From: Karalla daura
Lineage: Eukaryota; Chordata; Actinopteri; Chaetodontiformes; Leiognathidae
Assembly: GCA_029224185.1 (NCBI GenBank)
Contig: JANZKI010000039.1
Span: 620,001-684,000, forward strand
Direction: 5' to 3'
DNA: 64,000 nt
The position numbers and the translations under genes are program-made. Below are positions 1 through 11,328 of the stretch, piece by piece (position 1 is the stretch's first letter; each line of letters begins with the position of its first letter). The notes under the pieces were generated by a model. That model ran no database searches and was not told where the DNA came from. It saw only the letters and a program-made list of their open reading frames with translations.

Positions 1-177
1 GATTGCTGTCTCCAGTGAGCGTGGGCCACCCCGGAGGCGGCTCACACCCCAAATGGTGGGTTTGGGCTCGCTCGCTCGGGGTCGGGATCTCGGCCAAAAC
101 GACAGGTCCGGGGTGGTCGTTTTTTTCACTTTCGGCGAGCTTTCATATCTCAGCTCCAGGATCAAATCCGGCATCGG
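1..177 (+). repeat. Representative monomer and its internal landmarks
   Basis: Reading from GATTGC, the monomer contains: a T-rich start (T5 in most units, GCTGTC here); a GC-rich first half with GCGTGGG, CACCCCGGAGG and CTCACACCCC; a variable stretch after CCCCAAAT (GGTGGG, CGTGGG, CGTTGG or CGGGGG) that best sorts monomer types; G-runs at 58-86; an AAAACGACAGG segment; a T7 tract at 120-126; TTTCGGCGAGC; and a short AT-rich segment (TTTCATATCT or TTTAATATCT) running into CTCCAGGATCAAATCCGG. About 17 CpG dinucleotides occur per unit. No CENP-B-box match (NTTCGNNNNANNCGGGN) was found by eye on either strand. The first-listed base is only the window edge, not a biological start. Confidence 0.93.
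58..86 (+). other. Imperfect G-quadruplex motif, repeated in each monomer
   Basis: Four G-runs occur on the + strand: GGG (58-60), GGG (64-66), GGGG (78-81) and GGG (84-86), separated by loops of 3, 11 and 2 bases. The middle loop exceeds the usual seven-base limit, so stability is uncertain. The motif is kept in monomers reading GGTGGG, CGTGGG and CGGGGG, and weakened in the CGTTGG type. Confidence 0.4.
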
Positions 178-188
178 GATTGCTTTTT
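160..188 (+). promoter_or_regulatory. Weak Pol III B-box-like motif with downstream T5, once per plain monomer
   Basis: GATCAAATC at 160-168 fits the degenerate B-box consensus GWTCRANNC, and a T5 run follows at 184-188. No convincing A box lies at the usual distance upstream. The flanking stem expected of a tRNA T-arm pairs at only three of five positions, so a tRNA-derived origin is not supported. A match this degenerate occurs by chance in roughly one monomer-sized sequence in ten. The motif is lost in composites, where GGATCATATG or CCGGAAAAACACCC replaces it. Confidence 0.2.
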
Positions 189-3100
189 CCAGTGAGCGTG
201 GGCCACCCCGGAGGCGGCTCACACCCCAAATCGTGGGTTTGGGCGCGCTCGCTCGGGGTCGGGATCTCGGCCAAAACGACAGGTCCGGGGTGGTCGTTTT
301 TTTCACTTTCGGCGAGCTTTCATATCTCAGCTCCAGGATCAAATCCGGCATCGGGATTGCTGTTTCCAGTGAGCGTGGGCCACCCCGGAGGCGGCTCACA
401 CCCCAAATCGTGGGTTTGGGCGCGCTCGCTCGGGGTCGGGATCTCGGCCGAAACGACAGGTCCGGGGTGGTCGTTTTTTTCACTTTCGGCGAGCTTTAAT
501 ATCTCATCTCCAGGATCAAATCCGGCATCGGGATTGCTGTTTCCAGTGAGCGTGGGCCACCCCGGAGGCGGCTCACACCCCAAATGGTGGGTTTGGGCTC
601 GCTCGCTCGGGGTCGGGATCTCGGCCAAAACGACAGGTCCGGGGTGGTCGTTTTTTTCACTTTCGGCGAGCTTTAATATCTCAGCTCCAGGATCAAATCC
701 GGCATCGGGATTGCTTTTTCCAGTGAGCGTGGGCCACCCCGGAGGCAGCTCACACCCCAAATCGTGGGTTTGGGCGCGCTCGCTCGGGGTCGGGATCTCG
801 GCCAAAACGACAGGTCCGGGGTGGTCGTTTTTTTCACTTTCGGCGAGCTTTCATATCTCAGCTCCAGGATCAAATCCGGCATCGGGATTGCTTTTTCCAG
901 TGGGCGTGGGCCACCCCGGAGGCGGCTCACACCCCAAATCGGGGGTTTGGGCGCGCTCGCTCGGGGTCGGGATCTCGGCCAAAACGACAGGTCCGGGGTG
1001 GTCGTTTTTTTCACTTTCGGCGAGCTTTAAAATCTCAGCTCCAGGATCAAATCCGGCATCGGGATTGCTTTTTCCAGTGAGCGTGGGCCACCCCGGAGGC
1101 GGCTCACACCCCAAATCGTTGGTTTGGGCTCGTTCGCTCGGGGTTGGGATTTCGGCCAAAACGCCAGGTCCGGGGTGGTCGTTTTTTTCACTTTCGGCGA
1201 GCTTTCATATCTCAGCTCCAGGATCAAATCCGGCATCGGGATTGCTTTTTCCAGTGAGCGTGGGCCACCCCGGAGGCGGCTCACACCCCAAATCGTGGGT
1301 TTGGGCGCGCTCGCTCGGGGTCGGGATCTCGGCCAAAACGACAGGTCCGGGGTGGTCGTTTTTTTCACTTTCGGCGAGCTTTAATATCTCAGCTCCAGGA
1401 TCAAATCCGCCATTGGGATTGCTTTTTCCAGTGAGCGTGGGCCACCCCGGAGGCGGCTCACACCCCAAATCGTGGGTTTGGGCGCGCTCGCTCGGGGTCG
1501 GGATCTCGGCCAAAACGACAGGTCCGGGGTGGTCGTTTTTTTCACTTTCGGCGAGCTTTCATATCTCAGCTCCAGGATCAAATCCGGCATCGGGATTGCT
1601 TTTTCCAGTGAGCGTGGGCCACCCCGGAGGCGGCTCACACCCCAAATCGTGGGTTTGGGCGCGCTCGCTCGGGGTCGGGATCTCGGCCAAAACGACAGGT
1701 CCGGGGTGGTCGTTTTTTTCACTTTCGGCGAGCTTTAATATCTCAGCTCCAGGATCAAATCCGCCATTGGGATTGCTTTTTCCAGTGAGCGTGGGCCACC
1801 CCGGAGGCGGCTCACACCCCAAATCGTGGGTTTGGGCGCGCTCGCTCGGGGTCGGGATCTCGGCCGAAACGCCAGGTCCGGGGTGGTCGTTTTTTTCACT
1901 TTCGGAGAGCTTTAATATCTCATCTCCAGGATCAAATCCGGCATCGGGATTGCTGTCTCCAGTGAGCGTGGGCCACCCCGGAGGCGGCTCACACCCCAAA
2001 TGGTGGGTTTGGGCTCGCTCGCTCGGGGTCGGGATCTCGGCCAAAACGACAGGTCCGGGGTGGTCGTTTTTTTCACTTTCGGCGAGCTTTAATATCTCAG
2101 CTCCAGGATCAAATCCGGCATCGGGATTGCTTTTTCCAGTGAGCGTGGGCCACCCCGGAGGCGGCTCACACCCCAAATCGTGGGTTTGGGCGCGCTCGCT
2201 CGGGGTCGGGATCTCGGCCAAAACGACAGGTCCGGGGTGGTCGTTTTTTTCACTTTCGGCGAGCTTTCATATCTCAGCTCCAGGATCAAATCCGGCATCG
2301 GGATTGCTTTTTCCAGTGAGCGTGGGCCACCCCGGAGGCGGCTCACACCCCAAATCGTGGGTTTGGGCGCGCTCGCTCGGGGTCGGGATCTCGGCCAAAA
2401 CGACAGGTCCGGGGTGGTCGTTTTTTTCACTTTCGGCGAGCTTTAAAATCTCAGCTCCAGGATCAAATCCGGCATCGGGATTGCTTTTTCCAGTGAGCGT
2501 GGGCCACCCCGGAGGCGGCTCACACCCCAAATCGTTGGTTTGGGCTCGTTCGCTCGGGGTCGGGATCTCGGCCAAAACGACAGGTCCGGGGTGGTCGTTT
2601 TTTTCACTTTCGGCGAGCTTTCATATCTCAGCTCCAGGATCAAATCCGGCATCGGGATTGCTTTTTCCAGTGAGCGTGGGCCACCCCGGAGGCGGCTCAC
2701 ACCCCAAATCGTGGGTTTGGGCGCGCTCGCTCGGGGTCGGGATCTCGGCCAAAACGACAGGTCCGGGGTGGTCGTTTTTTTCACCTTCGGCGAGCTTTAA
2801 TATCTCAGCTCCAGGATCAAATCCGCCATTGGGATTGCTTTTTCCAGTGAGCGTGGGCCACCCCGGAGGCGGCTCACACCCCAAATCGTGGGTTTGGGCG
2901 CGCTCGCTCGGGGTCGGGATCTCGGCCGAAACGCCAGGTCCGGGGTGGTCGTTTTTTTCACTTTCGGAGAGCTTTAAAATCTCAGCTCCAGGATCAAATC
3001 CGGCATCGGGATTGCTTTTTCCAGTGAGCGTGGGCCACCCCGGAGGCGGCTCACACCCCAAATCGTTGGTTTGGGCTCGTTCGCTCGGGGTCGGGATCTC

Positions 3101-5841
3101 GGCCAAAACGACAGGTCCGGGGTGGTCGTTTTTTTCACTTTCGGCGAGCTTTCATATCTCAGCTCCAGGATCAAATCCGGCATCGGGATTGCTTTTTCCA
3201 GTGAGCGTGGGCCACCCCGGAGGCGGCTCACACCCCAAATCGTGGGTTTGGGCGCGCTCGCTCGGGGTCGGGATCTCGGCCAAAACGACAGGTCCGGGGT
3301 GGTCGTTTTTTTCACTTTCGGCGAGCTTTAATATCTCAGCTCCAGGATCAAATCCGCCATTGGGATTGCTTTTTCCAGTGAGCGTGGGCCACCCCGGAGG
3401 CGGCTCACACCCCAAATCGTGGGTTTGGGCGCGCTCGCTCGGGGTCGGGATCTCGGCCGAAACGCCAGGTCCGGGGTGGTCGTTTTTTTCACTTTCGGAG
3501 AGCTTTAATATCTCATCTCCAGGATCAAATCCGGCATCGGGATTGCTGTCTCCAGTGAGCGTGGGCCACCCCGGAGGCGGCTCACACCCCAAATGGTGGG
3601 TTTGGGCTCGCTCGCTCGGGGTCGGGATCTCGGCCAAAACGACAGGTCCGGGGTGGTCGTTTTTTTCACTTTCGGCGAGCTTTAAAATCTCAGCTCCAGG
3701 ATCAAATCCGGCATCGGGATTGCTTTTTCCAGTGAGCGTGGGCCACCCCGGAGGCGGCTCACACCCCAAATCGTTGGTTTGGGCTCGTTCGCTCGGGGTC
3801 GGGATTTCGGCCAAAACGACAGGTCCGGGGTGGTCGTTTTTTTCACTTTCGGCGAGCTTTAATATCTCATCTCCAGGATCAAATCCGGCATCGGGATTGC
3901 TTTTTCCAGTGAGCGTGGGCCACCCCGGAGGCGGCTCACACCCCAAATGGTGGGTTTGGGCTCGCTCGCTCGGGGTCGGGATCTCGGCCAAAACGACAGG
4001 TCCGGGGTGGTCGTTTTTTTCACTTTCGGCGAGCTTTAAAATCTCAGCTCCAGGATCAAATCCGGCATCGGGATTGCTTTTTCCAGTGAGCGTGGGCCAC
4101 CCCGGAGGCGGCTCACACCCCAAATGGTGGGTTTGGGCTCGCTCGCTCGGGGTCGGGATCTCGGCCAAAACGACAGGTCCGGGGTGGTCATTTTTTTCAC
4201 TTTCGGCGAGCTTTAAAATCTCAGCTCCAGGATCAAATCCGGCATCGGGATTGCTTTTTCCAGTGAGCGTGGGCCACCCCGGAGGCGGCTCACACCCCAA
4301 ATGGTGGGTTTGGGCTCGCTCGCTCGGGGTCGGGATTTCGGCCAAAACGACAGGTCCGGGGTGGTCGTTTTTTTCACTTTCGGCGAGCTTTAATATCTCA
4401 GCTCCAGGATCAAATCCGGCATCGGGATGGCTTTTTCCAGTGAGCGTGGGCCACTCCGGAGGCGGCTCACACCCCAATTCGGGGGTTTGGGCGCGCTCGC
4501 TCGGGGTCGGGATCTCGGCCGAAACGACAGGTCCGGGGTGGTCGTTTTTTTCACTTTCGGCGAGCTTTAATATCTCATCTCCAGGATCAAATCCGGCATC
4601 GGGATTGCTGTTTCCAGTGAGCGTGGGCCACCCCGGAGGCGGCTCACACCCCAAATGGTGGGTTTGGGCTCGCTCGCTCGGGGTCGGGATTTCGGCCAAA
4701 ACGACAGGTCCGGGGTGGTCGTTTTTTTCACTTTCGGCGAGCTTTAATATCTCAGCTCCAGGATCAAATCCGGCATCGGGATGGCTTTTTCCAGTGAGCG
4801 TGGGCCACTCCGGAGGCGGCTCACACCCCAATTCGGGGGTTTGGGCGCGCTCGCTCGGGGTCGGGATCTCGGCCGAAACGACAGGTCCGGGGTGGTCGTT
4901 TTTTTCACTTTCGGCGAGCTTTAATATCTCAGCTCCAGGATCAAATCCGGCATCGGGATTGCTTTTTCCAGTGAGCGTGGGCCACCCCGGAGGCGGCTCA
5001 CACCCCAAATCGTGGGTTTGGGCGCGCTCGCTCGGGGTCGGGATCTCGGCCAAAACGACAGGTCCGGGGTGGTCGTTTTTTTCACTTTCGGCGAGCTTTC
5101 ATATCTCAGCTCCAGGATCAAATCCGGCATCGGGATTGCTTTTTCCAGTGAGCGTGGGCCACCCCGGAGGCGGCTCACACCCCAAATCGTGGGTTTGGGC
5201 GCGCTCGCTCGGGGTCGGGATCTCGGCCAAAACGACAGGTCCGGGGTGGTCGTTTTTTTCACTTTCGGCGAGCTTGAATATCTCAGCTCCAGGATCAAAT
5301 CCGCCATTGGGATTGCTTTTTCCAGTGAGCGTGGGCCACCCCGGAGGCGGCTCACACCCCAAATCGTGGGTTTGGGCGCGCTCGCTCGGGGTCGGGATCT
5401 CGGCCAAAACGACAGGTCCGGGGTGGTCGTTTTTTTCACTTTCGGCGAGCTTTCATATCTCAGCTCCAGGATCAAATCCGGCATCGGGATTGCTTTTTCC
5501 AGTGAGCGTGGGCCACCCCGGAGGCGGCTCACACCCCAAATCGTGGGTTTGGGCGCGCTCGCTCGGGGTCGGGATCTCGGCCAAAACGACAGGTCCGGGG
5601 TGGTCGTTTTTTTCACTTTCGGCGAGCTTTAATATCTCAGCTCCAGGATCAAATCCGCCATTGGGATTGCTTTTTCCAGTGAGCGTGGGCCACCCCGGAG
5701 GCGGCTCACACCCCAAATCGTGGGTTTGGGCGCGCTCGCTCGGGGTCGGGATCTCGGCCGAAACGCCAGGTCCGGGGTGGTCGTTTTTTTCACTTTCGGA
5801 GAGCTTTAATATCTCATCTCCAGGATCAAATCCGGCATCGG

Positions 5842-8800
5842 GATTGCTGTCTCCAGTGAGCGTGGGCCACCCCGGAGGCGGCTCACACCCCAAATGGTGG
5901 GTTTGGGCTCGCTCGCTCGGGGTCGGGATCTCGGCCAAAACGACAGGTCCGGGGTGGTCGTTTTTTTCACTTTCGGCGAGCTTTCATATCTCAGCTCCAG
6001 GATCAAATCCGGCATCGGGATTGCTTTTTCCAGTGAGCGTGGGCCACCCCGGAGGCGGCTCACACCCCAAATCGTGGGTTTGGGCGCGCTCGCTCGGGGT
6101 CGGGATCTCGGCCAAAACGACAGGTCCGGGGTGGTCGTTTTTTTCACTTTCGGCGAGCTTTCATATCTCAGCTCCAGGATCAAATCCGGCATCGGGATTG
6201 CTGTTTCCAGTGAGCGTGGGCCACCCCGGAGGCGGCTCACACCCCAAATCGTGGGTTTGGGCGCGCTCGCTCGGGGTCGGGATCTCGGCCGAAACGACAG
6301 GTCCGGGGTGGTCGTTTTTTTCACTTTCGGCGAGCTTTAATATCTCATCTCCAGGATCAAATCCGGCATCGGGATTGCTGTTTCCAGTGAGCGTGGGCCA
6401 CCCCGGAGGCGGCTCACACCCCAAATGGTGGGTTTGGGCTCGCTCGCTCGGGGTCGGGATCTCGGCCAAAACGACAGGTCCGGGGTGGTCGTTTTTTTCA
6501 CTTTCGGCGAGCTTTCATATCTCAGCTCCAGGATCAAATCCGGCATCGGGATTGCTTTTTCCAGCGGGCGTGGGCCACCCCGGAGGCGGCTCACACCCCA
6601 AATCGGGGGTTTGGGCGCGCTCGCTCGGGGTCGGGATCTCGGCCAAAACGACAGGTCCGGGGTGGTCGTTTTTTTCACTTTCGGCGAGCTTTAAAATCTC
6701 AGCTCCAGGATCAAATCCGGCATCGGGATTGCTTTTTCCAGTGAGCGTGGGCCACCCCGGAGGCGGCTCACACCCCAAATCGTTGGTTTGGGCTCGTTCG
6801 CTCGGGGTCGGGATCTCGGCCAAAACGACAGGTCCGGGGTGGTCGTTTTTTTCACTTTCGGCGAGCTTTCATATCTCAGCTCCAGGATCAAATCCGGCAT
6901 CGGGATTGCTTTTTCCAGTGAGCGTGGGCCACCCCGGAGGCGGCTCACACCCCAAATCGTGGGTTTGGGCGCGCTCGCTCGGGGTCGGGATCTCGGCCAA
7001 AACGACAGGTCCGGGGTGGTCGTTTTTTTCACTTTCGGCGAGCTTTAATATCTCAGCTCCAGGATCAAATCCGCCATTGGGATTGCTTTTTCCAGTGAGC
7101 GTGGGCCACCCCGGAGGCGGCTCACACCCCAAATCGTGGGTTTGGGCGCGCTCGCTCGGGGTCGGGATCTCGGCCGAAACGCCAGGTCCGGGGTGGTCGT
7201 TTTTTTCACTTTCGGCGAGCTTTAAAATCTCAGCTCCAGGATCAAATCCGGCATCGGGATTGCTTTTTCCAGTGAGCGTGGGCCACCCCGGAGGCGGCTC
7301 ACACCCCAAATCGTTGGTTTGGGCTCGTTCGCTCGGGGTCGGGATCTCGGCCAAAACGACAGGTCCGGGGTGGTCGTTTTTTTCACTTTCGGCGAGCTTT
7401 CATATCTCAGCTCCAGGATCAAATCCGGCATCGGGATTGCTTTTTCCAGTGAGCGTGGGCCACCCCGGAGGCGGCTCACACCCCAAATCGTGGGTTTGGG
7501 CGCGCTCGCTCGGGGTCGGGATCTCGGCCAAAACGACAGGTCCGGGGTGGTCGTTTTTTTCACTTTCGGCGAGCTTTAAAATCTCAGCTCCAGGATCAAA
7601 TCCGGCATCGGGATTGCTTTTTCCAGTGAGCGTGGGCCACCCCGGAGGCGGCTCACACCCCAAATCGTTGGTTTGGGCTCGTTCGCTCGGGGTCGGGATC
7701 TCGGCCAAAACGACAGGTCCGGGGTGGTCGTTTTTTTCACTTTCGGCGAGCTTTCATATCTCAGCTCCAGGATCAAATCCGGCATCGGGATTGCTTTTTC
7801 CAGTGAGCGTGGGCCACCCCGGAGGCGGCTCACACCCCAAATCGTGGGTTTGGGCGCGCTCGCTCGGGGTCGGGATCTCGGCCAAAACGACAGGTCCGGG
7901 GTGGTCGTTTTTTTCACCTTCGGCGAGCTTTAATATCTCAGCTCCAGGATCAAATCCGCCATTGGGATTGCTTTTTCCAGTGAGCGTGGGCCACCCCGGA
8001 GGCGGCTCACACCCCAAATCGTGGGTTTGGGCGCGCTCGCTCGGGGTCGGGATCTCGGCCAAAACGACAGGTCCGGGGTGGTCGTTTTTTTCACTTTCGG
8101 CGAGCTTTCATATCTCAGCTCCAGGATCAAATCCGGCATCGGGATTGCTTTTTCCAGTGAGCGTGGGCCACCCCGGAGGCGGCTCACACCCCAAATCGTG
8201 GGTTTGGGCGCGCTCGCTCGGGGTCGGGATCTCGGCCAAAACGACAGGTCCGGGGTGGTCGTTTTTTTCACTTTCGGCGAGCTTTAAAATCTCAGCTCCA
8301 GGATCAAATCCGGCATCGGGATTGCTTTTTCCAGTGAGCGTGGGCCACCCCGGAGGCGGCTCACACCCCAAATCGTTGGTTTGGGCTCGTTCGCTCGGGG
8401 TCGGGATCTCGGCCAAAACGACAGGTCCGGGGTGGTCGTTTTTTTCACTTTCGGCGAGCTTTCATATCTCAGCTCCAGGATCAAATCCGGCATCGGGATT
8501 GCTTTTTCCAGTGAGCGTGGGCCACCCCGGAGGCGGCTCACACCCCAAATCGTGGGTTTGGGCGCGCTCGCTCGGGGTCGGGATCTCGGCCAAAACGACA
8601 GGTCCGGGGTGGTCGTTTTTTTCACCTTCGGCGAGCTTTAATATCTCAGCTCCAGGATCAAATCCGCCATTGGGATTGCTTTTTCCAGTGAGCGTGGGCC
8701 ACCCCGGAGGCGGCTCACACCCCAAATCGTGGGTTTGGGCGCGCTCGCTCGGGGTCGGGATCTCGGCCGAAACGCCAGGTCCGGGGTGGTCGTTTTTTTC

Positions 8801-11328
8801 ACTTTCGGAGAGCTTTAAAATCTCAGCTCCAGGATCAAATCCGGCATCGGGATTGCTTTTTCCAGTGAGCGTGGGCCACCCCGGAGGCGGCTCACACCCC
8901 AAATCGTTGGTTTGGGCTCGTTCGCTCGGGGTCGGGATCTCGGCCAAAACGACAGGTCCGGGGTGGTCGTTTTTTTCACTTTCGGCGAGCTTTCATATCT
9001 CAGCTCCAGGATCAAATCCGGCATCGGGATTGCTTTTTCCAGTGAGCGTGGGCCACCCCGGAGGCGGCTCACACCCCAAATCGTGGGTTTGGGCGCGCTC
9101 GCTCGGGGTCGGGATCTCGGCCAAAACGACAGGTCCGGGGTGGTCGTTTTTTTCACTTTCGGCGAGCTTTAATATCTCAGCTCCAGGATCAAATCCGCCA
9201 TTGGGATTGCTTTTTCCAGTGAGCGTGGGCCACCCCGGAGGCGGCTCACACCCCAAATCGTGGGTTTGGGCGCGCTCGCTCGGGGTCGGGATCTCGGCCG
9301 AAACGCCAGGTCCGGGGTGGTCGTTTTTTTCACTTTCGGAGAGCTTTAATATCTCATCTCCAGGATCAAATCCGGCATCGGGATTGCTGTCTCCAGTGAG
9401 CGTGGGCCACCCCGGAGGCGGCTCACACCCCAAATGGTGGGTTTGGGCTCGCTCGCTCGGGGTCGGGATCTCGGCCAAAACGACAGGTCCGGGGTGGTCG
9501 TTTTTTTCACTTTCGGCGAGCTTTAAAATCTCAGCTCCAGGATCAAATCCGGCATCGGGATTGCTTTTTCCAGTGAGCGTGGGCCACCCCGGAGGCGGCT
9601 CACACCCCAAATCGTTGGTTTGGGCTCGTTCGCTCGGGGTCGGGATTTCGGCCAAAACGACAGGTCCGGGGTGGTCGTTTTTTTCACTTTCGGCGAGCTT
9701 TAATATCTCATCTCCAGGATCAAATCCGGCATCGGGATTGCTTTTTCCAGTGAGCGTGGGCCACCCCGGAGGCGGCTCACACCCCAAATGGTGGGTTTGG
9801 GCTCGCTCGCTCGGGGTCGGGATCTCGGCCAAAACGACAGGTCCGGGGTGGTCGTTTTTTTCACTTTCGGCGAGCTTTAAAATCTCAGCTCCAGGATCAA
9901 ATCCGGCATCGGGATTGCTTTTTCCAGTGAGCGTGGGCCACCCCGGAGGCGGCTCACACCCCAAATGGTGGGTTTGGGCTCGCTCGCTCGGGGTCGGGAT
10001 CTCGGCCAAAACGACAGGTCCGGGGTGGTCATTTTTTTCACTTTCGGCGAGCTTTAAAATCTCAGCTCCAGGATCAAATCCGGCATCGGGATTGCTTTTT
10101 CCAGTGAGCGTGGGCCACCCCGGAGGCGGCTCACACCCCAAATGGTGGGTTTGGGCTCGCTCGCTCGGGGTCGGGATTTCGGCCAAAACGACAGGTCCGG
10201 GGTGGTCGTTTTTTTCACTTTCGGCGAGCTTTAATATCTCAGCTCCAGGATCAAATCCGGCATCGGGATGGCTTTTTCCAGTGAGCGTGGGCCACTCCGG
10301 AGGCGGCTCACACCCCAATTCGGGGGTTTGGGCGCGCTCGCTCGGGGTCGGGATCTCGGCCGAAACGACAGGTCCGGGGTGGTCGTTTTTTTCACTTTCG
10401 GCGAGCTTTAATATCTCAGCTCCAGGATCAAATCCGGCATCGAGATTGCTTTTTCCAGTGAGCGTGGGCCACCCCGGAGGCGGCTCACACCCCAAATCGT
10501 GGGTTTGGGCGCGCTCGCTCGGGGTCGGGATCTCGGCCAAAACGACAGGTCCGGGGTGGTCGTTTTTTTCACTTTCGGCGAGCTTTCATATCTCAGCTCC
10601 AGGATCAAATCCGGCATCGGGATTGCTTTTTCCAGTGAGCGTGGGCCACCCCGGAGGCGGCTCACACCCCAAATCGTGGGTTTGGGCGCGCTCGCTCGGG
10701 GTCGGGATCTCGGCCAAAACGACAGGTCCGGGGTGGTCGTTTTTTTCACTTTCGGCGAGCTTGAATATCTCAGCTCCAGGATCAAATCCGCCATTGGGAT
10801 TGCTTTTTCCAGTGAGCGTGGGCCACCCCAGAGGCGGCTCACACCCCAAATCGTGGGTTTGGGCGCGCTCGCTCGGGGTCGGGATCTCGGCCAAAACGAC
10901 AGGTCCGGGGTGGTCGTTTTTTTCACTTTCGGCGAGCTTTCATATCTCAGCTCCAGGATCAAATCCGGCATCGGGATTGCTTTTTCCAGTGAGCGTGGGC
11001 CACCCCGGAGGCGGCTCACACCCCAAATCGTGGGTTTGGGCGCGCTCGCTCGGGGTCGGGATCTCGGCCAAAACGACAGGTCCGGGGTGGTCGTTTTTTT
11101 CACTTTCGGCGAGCTTTAATATCTCAGCTCCAGGATCAAATCCGCCATTGGGATTGCTTTTTCCAGTGAGCGTGGGCCACCCCGGAGGCGGCTCACACCC
11201 CAAATCGTGGGTTTGGGCGCGCTCGCTCGGGGTCGGGATCTCGGCCGAAACGCCAGGTCCGGGGTGGTCGTTTTTTTCACTTTCGGAGAGCTTTAATATC
11301 TCATCTCCAGGATCAAATCCGGCATCGG
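5842..11328 (+). repeat. Higher-order repeat copy 2 (31 monomers)
   Basis: The variant order matches copy 1 at a 33-monomer offset (5,841 bp) in its first part, while its matches to copy 3 lie at 31 monomers (5,487 bp). Differences are whole-monomer changes plus point variants. The monomer pair holding GGCAGCTC in copy 1 is reduced, CCAGCGGGCG near 6,565 replaces CCAGTGGGCG, a CGTTGG/CGTGGG pair is expanded between about 6.7 and 8.5 kb, and one unit has CCACCCCAGAGG near 10,818. Such differences are expected from unequal exchange between arrays aligned out of register. Confidence 0.82.

Larger units (their letters stand above)
1..5841 (+). repeat. Higher-order repeat copy 1 (33 monomers)
   Basis: Thirty-three monomers appear in an order of variants that recurs from 5842 and again from 11329. 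The copy opens with a GCTGTCTCC monomer, followed by CGTGGG types, a GGCAGCTC variant near 745, a CCAGTGGGCG variant near 900, alternating CCGCCATTGGG units, and near its end three GGTGGG monomers (3891-4422) and two AATTCGGGGG monomers (about 4440-4970). It is two monomers longer than copy 2, because the GGTGGG plus AATTCGGGGG pair near 4.4-4.9 kb occurs twice. Phase is set by the window start, so the true boundary may lie elsewhere. Confidence 0.82.

Noticed and set aside
160..168. tRNA-derived SINE origin based on the GATCAAATC B-box-like motif
   Set aside because: No A box at the proper distance, poor T-arm pairing, and a chance match is likely; kept only as a low-confidence motif.
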